Shown here: piece after piece, positions 14,952 through 21,109 of the stretch
Numbering within the stretch: position 1 is the stretch's first letter
Layout: every line of letters starts with the position of its first letter
Assembly: GCA_959020865.1 (NCBI GenBank)
Contig: CAUEUD010000036.1
Coordinates: 1 to 21,618, forward strand
Origin: Eubacterium limosum
GTDB taxonomy: Bacteria; Bacillota; Clostridia; Eubacteriales; Eubacteriaceae
Direction of reading: 5' to 3'
Length of the DNA: 21,618 bases
Notes under the pieces: generated by a model
What the model was told of the DNA's origin: nothing
The model's database searches: none
The model's input: the letters and a program-made list of their open reading frames with translations, nothing else
Translations under genes and position numbers: made by a program

Positions 14952-15812
14952 ATGGGAATTAAATTAGTAGCATTGGATATGGATGGCACCACGCTTCAGA
15001 GTGATATTACACTGGCGCGCGAGACAATCGTAACCATTGAAAAGGCCGTCAGCCAGGGAATCATTGTCGTGCCGACAACCGGACGAGTGTTTGGAGAGCT
15101 GCCTGAAGAGATTACAGACATCGATGGGGTCTCCTACGCCATTACATCAAACGGTGCGCAGGTAACAGACTTGAACCGTAAGATGACTCTTTATGAAAAT
15201 CCCCTGACAAAGCAGGATTTAGATACAGTGCTGAAGGTGCTCAGGCAATATGATTTGATGATCGAAGCCTATGTGGGCGGAAAAACCATTGTGATCGAGG
15301 ACTGCATGAAAGATCTGAGCAGATTTCATGTACCCGAAGCCTATTGGGATTTCTTCAGGGAAACCCGTCACACCATAGCTGATCAGGAAGACTATTTTAA
15401 CTTTTTATACAGCCATTCTGTTGAAAAGTTTAATATTTTTTTCAGCCATATGGAAAACCGGAGTGAGCTTAAAACAGTTCTTGAGAATACCACGGATCTG
15501 ACCATCACATCAGCTGTGGAAAACAATCTGGAAATCAACAACCCGACCGCCAATAAATGGGACGGATTAAAGCATTTGTGCCGCCACCTGAATATTAAAA
15601 GTACTGAGGTCATGGCCATGGGCGACAGCAACAATGACTATGAAATGCTCAAGCATGCCGGATTGGCCATCGCCATGGAAAACGGCATTGACCGTGTTAA
15701 GGAAATTTCGGATTTTATTACAAAAACCAATGACGAGCACGGCGTAGCCTATGCGCTGGAAAAGTTTATTCTTAACCCCAAAGCAGATAAACGACAGGAA
15801 CTGGCAAGCTGA
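14952..15812 (+). CDS. Cof-type HAD-superfamily phosphatase
   Basis: A cytoplasmic phosphohydrolase of the Cof/IIB HAD group, which typically acts on sugar phosphates, nucleotide phosphates or cofactor phosphates such as FMN and PLP. It has 286 residues, the normal size. Motif I is DMDGT (nucleophile D9, acid/base D11), motif II is T42/T43 in PTTGR, motif III is K202, and motif IV is GDSNND (224-229). The IIB cap lies between about 85 and 195. An AAGGAG site precedes the ATG. No terminator is seen before the next promoter, which begins 2 bases after the stop, so transcripts probably run into the ABC-F leader. The substrate cannot be predicted. Confidence 0.92.
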   Translation: MGIKLVALDMDGTTLQSDITLARETIVTIEKAVSQGIIVVPTTGRVFGELPEEITDIDGVSYAITSNGAQVTDLNRKMTLYENPLTKQDLDTVLKVLRQYDLMIEAYVGGKTIVIEDCMKDLSRFHVPEAYWDFFRETRHTIADQEDYFNFLYSHSVEKFNIFFSHMENRSELKTVLENTTDLTITSAVENNLEINNPTANKWDGLKHLCRHLNIKSTEVMAMGDSNNDYEMLKHAGLAIAMENGIDRVKEISDFITKTNDEHGVAYALEKFILNPKADKRQELAS

Positions 15813-15814
15813 AG

Positions 15815-15843
15815 TTGACAAAAATCTGAATTGGGAGTATAAT
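15815..15843 (+). promoter_or_regulatory. Consensus sigma-A promoter of the ABC-F gene
   Basis: TTGACA (15815-15820), exactly 17 bases, then TATAAT (15838-15843): both hexamers and the spacer are perfect. It begins 2 bases after the upstream stop codon and 334 bases before the ABC-F hexamer-proximal start region, so it makes a long untranslated leader. The spacer contains TCTGAAT in the same place as in the promoter at 17724. Confidence 0.92.
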
Positions 15844-15879
15844 CAATACCGTTCGATTTTAGCGAAGGGAATTTTTATC

Positions 15880-15957
15880 ATGACACTTACAATTGCAAAG
15901 GCTCCGAACAGATGGATAACGATGAGACATTGTGCGGAGCTTAATCCGGAGGCATAG
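15880..15957 (+). CDS. Putative 25-residue leader peptide of the ABC-F gene
   Basis: A short ORF beginning MTLTIAKAPNRW and ending CAELNPEA, with a ribosome site AAGGGA 9 bases before its ATG. It begins about 30 bases after the expected transcription start. An internal stem, GCTCCG (15901-15906) with CGGAGC (15935-15940), and a GGAGGC-ATA-GCCTCC hairpin over the stop codon (15948-15962) put RNA folding under the control of a translating or stalled ribosome. Leader peptides of this kind regulate several antibiotic-resistance ABC-F and methylase genes. That role here is inferred from position and structure. The peptide itself is not one I recognise. Confidence 0.55.
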   Translation: MTLTIAKAPNRWITMRHCAELNPEA

Positions 15958-15975
15958 CCTCCATCAGTTCATCGG

Positions 15976-16026
15976 TCAAAAGTGCTATCAAGCGGCCTCA
16001 GGCAGCTTTGTTTTGTGCGCACTTTT
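15976..16026 (+). terminator. First leader hairpin region upstream of the ABC-F gene
   Basis: An inner hairpin, AAGC-g-GCC (15990-15997) with GGC-a-GCTT (16001-16008), is followed by TTGTTTTG. An outer stem pairs AAAAGTGC (15976-15983) with GCACTTTT (16018-16025). Either could act as a terminator or antiterminator element. Confidence 0.45.
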
Positions 16027-16054
16027 TACCGGAGGACAGCAATTTAGGATAACG

Positions 16055-16088
16055 GGCTGTGGATGATGTTTTCATCCGCAGCCTTTTT
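16055..16088 (+). terminator. Second leader terminator upstream of the ABC-F gene
   Basis: A 12-bp stem, GGCTGTGGATGA (16055-16066) with TCATCCGCAGCC (16072-16083), has one G-U pair, a 5-base loop and a run of five T's. It lies within the leader, before the ABC-F start. Confidence 0.8.
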
Positions 16089-16116
16089 GTTTGGAGCGGG
16101 AGAAAACCCCTCAGGC

Positions 16117-16142
16117 AGAGAGCGCTGTGCGCTCTCTTTTTT
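16117..16142 (+). terminator. Third leader terminator, just before the ABC-F gene
   Basis: A 9-bp perfect stem, AGAGAGCGC (16117-16125) with GCGCTCTCT (16129-16137), has a TGT loop and a T-run to 16142. It ends 34 bases before the ABC-F ATG, so read-through must be regulated for the gene to be expressed from its own promoter. CCTCAGGCAG at 16109-16118 repeats 15996-16005 exactly. Confidence 0.88.
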
Positions 16143-16176
16143 ATTGGAATTTTTAGATTTGAAAGGAATGATCACA

Positions 16177-17718
16177 ATGAGTTTACTGGAAGTAAAAAAT
16201 CTGTCTCACAGCTATGGAGACAAGGTATTATATCACGAAGCCTCCTTTGATTTATACAATGGAGAGCATATGGGTCTGGTCGGGCAAAATGGTGCGGGAA
16301 AGAGTACCCTGATCAAAACCCTGATTGGGGAAGTCATCCCGGATGACGGCCTCATCAAATGGTTCCCAAAGGCCTCTGTAGGGCATCTGGACCAGTATGC
16401 CCAGGTAGATGCGGGCATCACGGTCTTTGAGTATCTGAAGCAGGCCTACGCCGATTTATACAGGATGGAGGAGCGGTTAAACGGGCTGTATGAAAAAATG
16501 GTGGAGGATACCAGCGAAAAGCTGATCAACCAGGCGGCCCATTTACAGGAAACCCTGGAGGACAGGGATTTCTATGCCATTGAAAGCCATATTTACCGTG
16601 TGGCCGCGGGGCTTGGCATTACGGCCATCGGGATGGATAAAGTTCTTGAGACGCTGAGCGGCGGACAGCGCGCAAAGGTTATCCTGGCAAAGCTGCTCCT
16701 CGAGAAGCCAGAGGTACTGCTGCTGGATGAGCCCACCAACTTTTTGGACAAAGAGCATGTAGAATGGCTGGCGAAATATCTTATAGGCTTTGAGGGCGCT
16801 TTTATTCTTGTATCCCATGACTTTGATTTTCTGGATCAGGTAACGACCTGTATCGGGGATATCGAGTTTGGCACCATCACCAAGTACCATGGTAACTACA
16901 GCGCCTTTCTGAAACAGAAGGGACAGAAACGGGAAGAATATATCAGGCAGTATGAAAGCCAGAAAAAACTCATCGAACGGACTGAGGAATATATTGCGAA
17001 GAATAAAGTGCGGGCCTCCACTGCGGCCATGGCCAAAAGCCGTCAGAAAAAACTGGATAAAATCGAACGTATGGCGCCGCCGACCGGCCTGACCAAGCCG
17101 ATGATCCGTTTTAAATCCACTGGAATCACCGCTCAGAGGGTTCTGGAGGTTGAGAATCTGGAAGTGGGGTATTACTACCCCTTACTGCCAAAGCTGCATT
17201 TTGTGCTGGAGCAGAACCAGCGGGTGGTCATTACCGGCTTTAATGGTATCGGCAAATCAACGCTGCTGAAAACCCTGATTGGTGAAATTTCGCCCATCTC
17301 TGGAAGTTTTGAGTTCGCCAGAAATGTGGTCATTGGCTATTATGAACAGGATTTGAAATGGGATAGAGAGGGGCAGACGCCGCTGGAAATCATTACGGAA
17401 GCGTTTCCAAAGCTGTCGCAGAAACAGACGCGATCTGCCCTGTCACGCTGTGGCGTCAAGGCGGAGCATGTTCTCCAGCCCATCACCACCCTGAGCGGCG
17501 GTGAGCAGTCCCGGGTAAAGCTCTGCAAGCTTACCCTGTCGCCCTGCAACCTGTTGATTCTTGACGAACCCACCAACCATTTGGATTATCTGGCAAAGGA
17601 AAGCCTTCAGGAAGCACTGCGGGATTTTGACGGCACCGTTATTTTGGTATCTCACGAAGCCGCCTTTTATCGGGATTGGGCCGATAAGGTGGTGGAGATT
17701 GAAAAGATGGGTTTTTAA
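16177..17718 (+). CDS. ABC-F family ATPase (ribosome-associated, possible antibiotic resistance or translation factor)
   Basis: A soluble protein with two ABC domains that acts at the ribosomal E-site, not a transporter. It has 513 residues from the ATG at 16177, chosen because AAAGGA lies 9 bases upstream. The frame stays open to 16063, but that part runs through terminator stems. Domain 1: Walker A GQNGAGKST (36-44), LSGGQ (160-164), LLLDEP (181-186). The linker (about 247-310) is a charged helical hairpin of ordinary length. Domain 2: Walker A GFNGIGKST (354-362), LSGGEQ (439-444), LLILDEP (459-465). There are no membrane segments. The linker lacks the long tip seen in many Vga/Lsa resistance proteins, so housekeeping use is possible, but the leader with its terminators points to inducible expression. 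Confidence 0.9.
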   Translation: MSLLEVKNLSHSYGDKVLYHEASFDLYNGEHMGLVGQNGAGKSTLIKTLIGEVIPDDGLIKWFPKASVGHLDQYAQVDAGITVFEYLKQAYADLYRMEERLNGLYEKMVEDTSEKLINQAAHLQETLEDRDFYAIESHIYRVAAGLGITAIGMDKVLETLSGGQRAKVILAKLLLEKPEVLLLDEPTNFLDKEHVEWLAKYLIGFEGAFILVSHDFDFLDQVTTCIGDIEFGTITKYHGNYSAFLKQKGQKREEYIRQYESQKKLIERTEEYIAKNKVRASTAAMAKSRQKKLDKIERMAPPTGLTKPMIRFKSTGITAQRVLEVENLEVGYYYPLLPKLHFVLEQNQRVVITGFNGIGKSTLLKTLIGEISPISGSFEFARNVVIGYYEQDLKWDREGQTPLEIITEAFPKLSQKQTRSALSRCGVKAEHVLQPITTLSGGEQSRVKLCKLTLSPCNLLILDEPTNHLDYLAKESLQEALRDFDGTVILVSHEAAFYRDWADKVVEIEKMGF

Positions 17719-17723
17719 GAAAC

Positions 17724-17751
17724 TTGACAAATTCTGAATAGCGCGTATAAT
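17724..17751 (+). promoter_or_regulatory. Consensus promoter of the five-gene operon
   Basis: TTGACA (17724-17729), a 16-base spacer and TATAAT (17746-17751). It begins 5 bases after the ABC-F stop codon. The spacer shares TTGACAAA and TCTGAAT with the ABC-F promoter at 15815, so the two may derive from one another or be controlled alike. Confidence 0.88.
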
Positions 17752-17757
17752 TGAAAG

Positions 17758-17787
17758 TAGTAATTTACTAAATTTAGTAAATTACTA
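17758..17787. promoter_or_regulatory. 30-bp perfect palindrome at the transcription start of the five-gene operon
   Basis: Half-site TAGTAATTTACTAAA (17758-17772) followed by its exact reverse complement (17773-17787), with no gap. It begins 6 bases after the -10 box, about where transcription should start. The size, symmetry and position are those of an operator for a dimeric repressor (MarR- or TetR-like). An mRNA 5' hairpin is the alternative. No regulator gene lies in the operon, so the repressor would be encoded elsewhere. Confidence 0.7.
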
Positions 17788-17810
17788 AATAAAATTTAAG
17801 GATAAGCAGT

Positions 17811-18293
17811 ATGAAGATACCAACACATTTAAAACATAAGCCTGTTATTGAGGTTGAAAACTATGAGGAAATTGATGGAAGAAAGGCCTATGACAGTGAT
17901 GCCAAGGGCCTTTCGCTGGGACTGGCCCAGTGGAACGACCGGGGACGGGTGGACGCTTCGGCCAAGGTATGGCGTTACACCGGAGAAAAATGGTCACGGC
18001 AGTCTGAGGAGCTACCCCTGCACCGGGTTATTGACCTGGCCATACTGATCTGCCGGGCAGAACAGTATTTCAGAGAAGATTCCTACCGCCACGATAAGCT
18101 CTATGACCCGGAAAATCCGGTGATCGACCGGGTGGGGCTCCAGGGAGACGCCATGACCATCGCAGTCGATACAGACAATGAGATGATTGATGAGGACATT
18201 AAGCTTTTTGCGCAGGCATTGGCAGAAGACGGCGAGCTTTTAGGTGAGCGTCTGGCTGCGCTGTCGCGCATTTTAAAAGAAATGGGGTACTAA
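17811..18293 (+). CDS. Conserved protein of unknown function (DUF6530-like)
   Basis: A 160-residue soluble protein, first in a five-gene operon, with AAGGATAA upstream of the ATG. No signal peptide, membrane helix or known catalytic motif is seen. It has a conserved-looking N-terminal half with GLSLGLAQWNDRGRVDASAKVWRYTGEKWSRQSEELPLHR split over about 33-72, followed by helical segments. From memory this resembles proteins labelled DUF6530, but I hold that assignment loosely and it gives no function. It overlaps nothing. The next gene begins 1 base after its stop, so the two are translationally linked. Confidence 0.8.
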   Translation: MKIPTHLKHKPVIEVENYEEIDGRKAYDSDAKGLSLGLAQWNDRGRVDASAKVWRYTGEKWSRQSEELPLHRVIDLAILICRAEQYFREDSYRHDKLYDPENPVIDRVGLQGDAMTIAVDTDNEMIDEDIKLFAQALAEDGELLGERLAALSRILKEMGY

Positions 18294-18294
18294 A

Positions 18295-18651
18295 ATGAAT
18301 ATGGATCGTAAAAAAGAACTGAAAGAAGAATACAAAAATTACCGTCCGGAAATGGGGCTGTTTGTTATCCGTCATATTGAAACAGGCAAAGCGTTTTTAG
18401 AGGCGACAAACAATATTAAAGGAAAGATCAACAGTGATGTTTTTCAGCTGAATATGGAAACCTTTATGCGTAACCGTGACCTGAACAAGGACTGGAAGCG
18501 CTTTGGGAAGGACGCCTTTGAGGTGGTGATCCTGGAAAAGCTGGAATATGATGAGGATGATCAGGGCGACAGGGACTACAGTGACGAGCTGGAAATACTC
18601 TATGGCGAGTGGCAGCGCAAGCTTCGCTCAGAGGGAACGGAGCTGTATTGA
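18295..18651 (+). CDS. Small GIY-YIG-like protein with degenerate active site
   Basis: 118 residues. The overall pattern (GLFVIRHIETGKAFLEATNNI, FQLNMETFMRN, LNKDWKRFGKDAFEVVILEKLEYDED) matches the single-domain GIY-YIG proteins found in Firmicutes, including those near LuxR-type regulators. The nuclease residues are mostly missing: the GIY tyrosine region reads GLF, the YIG region reads FLEAT, and no arginine sits at the usual place in the helix after it. It is therefore probably not an active nuclease and may bind nucleic acid or protein. It sits 1 base after the DUF6530-like gene. An ATG at 18301 is an alternative start. Confidence 0.78.
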   Translation: MNMDRKKELKEEYKNYRPEMGLFVIRHIETGKAFLEATNNIKGKINSDVFQLNMETFMRNRDLNKDWKRFGKDAFEVVILEKLEYDEDDQGDRDYSDELEILYGEWQRKLRSEGTELY

Positions 18652-18652
18652 A

Positions 18653-19087
18653 ATGATCCGCAAAATGACTGAAGCAGACCTTGAACGGGTTATGGAAATC
18701 TGGCTGGACGCCTGTATTAAAGGGCAGTCCTTTATACCGGAGGATTACTGGAGAAGTCATGCCGACGTGGTGAAAAAGGATTATATTCCCCAGTCCGAAG
18801 TCTATGTGAACGAACAGAATAATGCGGTCAACGGCTTTATCGCTGTGGTCGGGAGCCGTCATATCGGTGCTCTGTTTGTGGATACGGACTGCTGGCATCA
18901 GGGCATTGGCCGTGGGCTGATGGAATACGCCCTTGAGCATTACAAAGGAATGATCACACTGGCTGCCTATGCGGAAAATGACCGGGCAGTCAATTTTTAC
19001 AAGCGAATGGGGTTTGAAATAAAGGAAGAAGAAATTGAAGCCGAGAGTGGCTGCCGTGAGTATATCATGCAAGGAGAAAGTAAATGA
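18653..19087 (+). CDS. GNAT-family N-acetyltransferase (YiaC-like)
   Basis: Transfers an acetyl group from acetyl-CoA to an amine, perhaps a protein lysine as reported for E. coli YiaC. From the ATG at 18653 it has 144 residues. The frame is open back to 18548, but that part overlaps the GIY-YIG-like gene, and the family starts at MIRKMTEADL. The acetyl-CoA loop is QGIGRGL (83-89), the N109/Y116 region (AENDRAVNFYKRMGF) is the usual C-terminal GNAT motif, and FIPEDYWR (27-34) resembles YiaC. The gene starts 1 base after the previous stop and overlaps the next gene by 4 bases (ATGA). Confidence 0.88.
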   Translation: MIRKMTEADLERVMEIWLDACIKGQSFIPEDYWRSHADVVKKDYIPQSEVYVNEQNNAVNGFIAVVGSRHIGALFVDTDCWHQGIGRGLMEYALEHYKGMITLAAYAENDRAVNFYKRMGFEIKEEEIEAESGCREYIMQGESK

Positions 19088-19443
19088 AACCCATTTTTTT
19101 ATGTTACCCTAAATGCTCAACCTGCCAGAAAGCTAAACGCTTTTTAGAAGCCCGGGGGGTGGATTATGAGCTGCGGGATATTGTGGAGGAAAATCCTACA
19201 AAAGAGGAATTGCTGAAGTGGATGGAGCTTTACAGCGGAGAACCAAAAAAATTTTTTAACGTAAGCGGTATGGCCTACCGGGAGCTGGCGCTGAAGGACA
19301 AGGTGAAAACCATGACCCGGGAAGAGATGGCGGAGGTACTGTCCACCAACGGTATGCTTGTCAAAAGGCCGGAGCTGATCTTTGAAGATAAAGTGTTTGT
19401 AGGCTTTAAAGAAGAAGAATGGGCTGCTGCGCTGGGGCTTTAA
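19084..19443 (+). CDS. ArsC/Spx-family thioredoxin-fold protein
   Basis: 119 residues with a thioredoxin fold and a CSTC redox pair (C11, C14) near the N-terminus, as in Spx/MgsR and YffB-like proteins. Classic glutaredoxin-type arsenate reductases have the first cysteine only. VKRPEL (93-98) before a short strand and GF...EEW near the end are family landmarks. Functions in the family include arsenate reduction and RNA-polymerase-binding stress regulation. The CxxC pair leans towards the Spx/YffB side, but the surroundings contain no arsenic genes and the role is open. It overlaps the GNAT gene by ATGA and is followed by the radical SAM gene after 1 base. Confidence 0.85.
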   Translation: MKPIFLCYPKCSTCQKAKRFLEARGVDYELRDIVEENPTKEELLKWMELYSGEPKKFFNVSGMAYRELALKDKVKTMTREEMAEVLSTNGMLVKRPELIFEDKVFVGFKEEEWAAALGL

Positions 19444-19444
19444 A

Positions 19445-20158
19445 ATGAAGTTTGAGGAACGCTACAGCTGGCTGCCTGAAGACGCCCTGCCCCAGGAGAT
19501 CGTTCTGCTCATGGGCCGGGGGTGCTTCTGGAAAAGGTGCAGCTTCTGTGACTACCATATGGACAGCGGGCCGGATTCAGAATCTGTTTCATTGAACGGC
19601 CGTGTGTTAGAACAGGTGACGGGTGAGTTTGGCCGTCTTGTGGTGCTTAATTCAGGCTCATACTTTGAACTGCCAGAGGCAACCCAAAAAAGGGTGCTTG
19701 AGATCTGCCGTCAAAAGAAAATCCGGAATCTGCATATGGAAAGCCACTGGCTCCTTCACGAAAAAACACGGTCCTTGAAGGATGAACTGGCCAAAGAAGG
19801 CATTTCGCTTCATCCGCGCATTGGCATTGAGACCTTTGACGAGCAATACCGGGAAGCGGTTATGCTCAAGGGGATGGGCTATAACCGGGCACCTTCCGCC
19901 ATCGCGGAAATTTATGATGAATGCTGCCTGCTTTTTGGCATGACCGGCCAGTCGCCAGAACAGTTTGAGGAGGATATTGCCATCGCCGTAAAGTATTTTT
20001 CACGGGTCTATGTCAATATTTTTAATGATAACAGCACTGCTGTAAAGGCCGACCCGGAGCTGATCCGCTGGTTTGCCAGATACAGCCTGCCCAAACTGCA
20101 AAAAGACCCCAAAATCTGTGTGTTAATGAATAATACCGATCTTGGGGTGGGTGATTAA
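19445..20158 (+). CDS. Small radical SAM protein with CX4CX2C cluster motif
   Basis: 237 residues. The cysteines in GRGCFWKRCSFCDYH are at 27, 32 and 35, giving C-x4-C-x2-C instead of the usual C-x3-C-x2-C that binds the 4Fe-4S/SAM cluster. Aromatic and basic residues around them, ESHW (99-102) and RIGIETFD (125-132) are consistent with a partial TIM barrel. There is no obvious auxiliary cluster or substrate-binding C-terminal domain. The substrate is unknown. It is last in the operon, and its stop is 1 base from the stop of the convergent yaiI gene, so the transcript must end inside that gene. Confidence 0.82.
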   Translation: MKFEERYSWLPEDALPQEIVLLMGRGCFWKRCSFCDYHMDSGPDSESVSLNGRVLEQVTGEFGRLVVLNSGSYFELPEATQKRVLEICRQKKIRNLHMESHWLLHEKTRSLKDELAKEGISLHPRIGIETFDEQYREAVMLKGMGYNRAPSAIAEIYDECCLLFGMTGQSPEQFEEDIAIAVKYFSRVYVNIFNDNSTAVKADPELIRWFARYSLPKLQKDPKICVLMNNTDLGVGD

Positions 20159-20159
20159 A

Positions 20160-20615
20160 TTATTCATGAATCAGCTCAACAGGTGCCACAAAGGTCATCA
20201 GCATCCGTTTAAAAACGGCGTCGTCTTCCGGCGTCCGTTTTTTTATTTTGGCAGCGTGGCCTGCCTGGCGCTGTTTTTGATTTAAAAAGCGCTGATAAAG
20301 CAGCTCGTCAATATTCGCGGTGCTATACACAAAGCCAGAAGGGCTGAGAACCGCCGTGACTTTTTCAAGAACAAGGGCAGCCAGGCCATAGTCATGTGTT
20401 ATGATAATGTCCTGCGGCTCAGCCATGCCGGCAATTTTATAGTCGCTGGCGTCCCGGCCCTGATCTACCCGGATAACCTCACAGTCGTCGTCGCCCTCAA
20501 GGTCGTGGGATGTGTCGGCGACCATCAACAGCGGAATTTGATAAGAGACAGCGGTCTCTTCGCAGATCGTCCGGACGCCTTTAGGACAGGCGTCACCATC
20601 AATAATTATGCGCAT
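20160..20615 (-). CDS. YaiI/YqxD family protein (DUF188, PIN-like)
   Basis: 151 residues, with the family start MRIIIDGDACPKG (acidic D6, D8), VADTSH, VDQGRDASDYKIAGM and ITHDYGLAALVLEK motifs in order. The fold is PIN-like and the acidic residues could bind metal, but no biochemical role is established for the family. A strong AAGGAGGAATG ribosome site lies inside the end of the upstream gene on the minus strand, which stops 3 bases before this start. It is third in a minus-strand operon with the membrane protein and the TVP38 protein. Confidence 0.92.
   Translation of the reverse strand: MRIIIDGDACPKGVRTICEETAVSYQIPLLMVADTSHDLEGDDDCEVIRVDQGRDASDYKIAGMAEPQDIIITHDYGLAALVLEKVTAVLSPSGFVYSTANIDELLYQRFLNQKQRQAGHAAKIKKRTPEDDAVFKRMLMTFVAPVELIHE
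20213..20244 (+). terminator. Plus-strand terminator inside the yaiI coding sequence
   Basis: Read on the plus strand, AAACGG-CG (20213-20220) pairs with CG-t-CCGTTT (20232-20240) with one bulged T, followed by T's to 20244. It lies 55 bases beyond the end of the plus-strand five-gene operon, which has no other terminator before this point. Confidence 0.5.
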
Positions 20616-20618
20616 ATT

Positions 20619-21107
20619 TCATTCCTCCTTTTGGTTAAACGCAGCCAGCTCTACAGATAAATCCGATGGGGAGCGCGTTTTGAAGTTCCAGATATTCATA
20701 CTGAAGTAATAGTAATTAACGTATTCGGCGATTGAGAAAAACAACAGGATCAGCCCAAAAAGGTTAAAGGGAACAAATAATGCGCCCCGGTCTGCGAACA
20801 GCAGCACCAATAGAAACAAGGGATAAAGCCCTATCACAAAGGGTGTAACCCGTTTGAACAGGGAAAAAATCCGAAGAATAGCTGTCCGGTTGACCGACTT
20901 GCCAGAGGCAGCCTGGTCACGGTACAGCCAGTAACCACAGCCCTGGAGTAAAGTGAAAATTAAAACGGCCCCCGGCAAAATGAGACGGATATCAAGGCCG
21001 CCCTCCAAAGTGGTGGAGAGAAGGTATACCAGATAGCCGCAGACCACCATGGTTGCCAGTTCACTGAGAAACAGCCGGTGACACTGCTTGGCGTCTTTAT
21101 TGTCCAT
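20619..21107 (-). CDS. Four-helix membrane protein of unknown function
   Basis: 162 residues with hydrophobic segments at about 12-34, 39-62, 87-105 and 110-135, a charged loop (63-86) between helices 2 and 3, and a short polar C-terminal tail. A tyrosine-rich stretch (EYVNYYYF, 128-135) ends the fourth helix. I do not recognise the family. Its ATG lies 2 bases after the stop of the TVP38 gene and its AAAGGAGATC site lies within that gene's last codons, so the three minus-strand genes form a tight operon. A role with the TVP38 membrane protein is possible but not shown. Confidence 0.8.
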   Translation of the reverse strand: MDNKDAKQCHRLFLSELATMVVCGYLVYLLSTTLEGGLDIRLILPGAVLIFTLLQGCGYWLYRDQAASGKSVNRTAILRIFSLFKRVTPFVIGLYPLFLLVLLFADRGALFVPFNLFGLILLFFSIAEYVNYYYFSMNIWNFKTRSPSDLSVELAAFNQKEE

Positions 21108-21109
21108 AT

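Noticed and set aside
15844..16054. T-box or other known riboswitch in the ABC-F leader
   Set aside because: I saw no T-box sequence and no conserved core of a riboswitch class I know. The short ORF and hairpins fit translation-coupled attenuation better.
16063..16176. N-terminal extension of the ABC-F protein
   Set aside because: The in-frame extension runs through two terminator stems, has no ribosome site, and reads unlike ABC-F N-termini. The family start fits the ATG at 16177.
18548..18652. N-terminal extension of the acetyltransferase
   Set aside because: It overlaps the end of the GIY-YIG-like gene and is not GNAT-like. The ATG at 18653 gives the normal family start.
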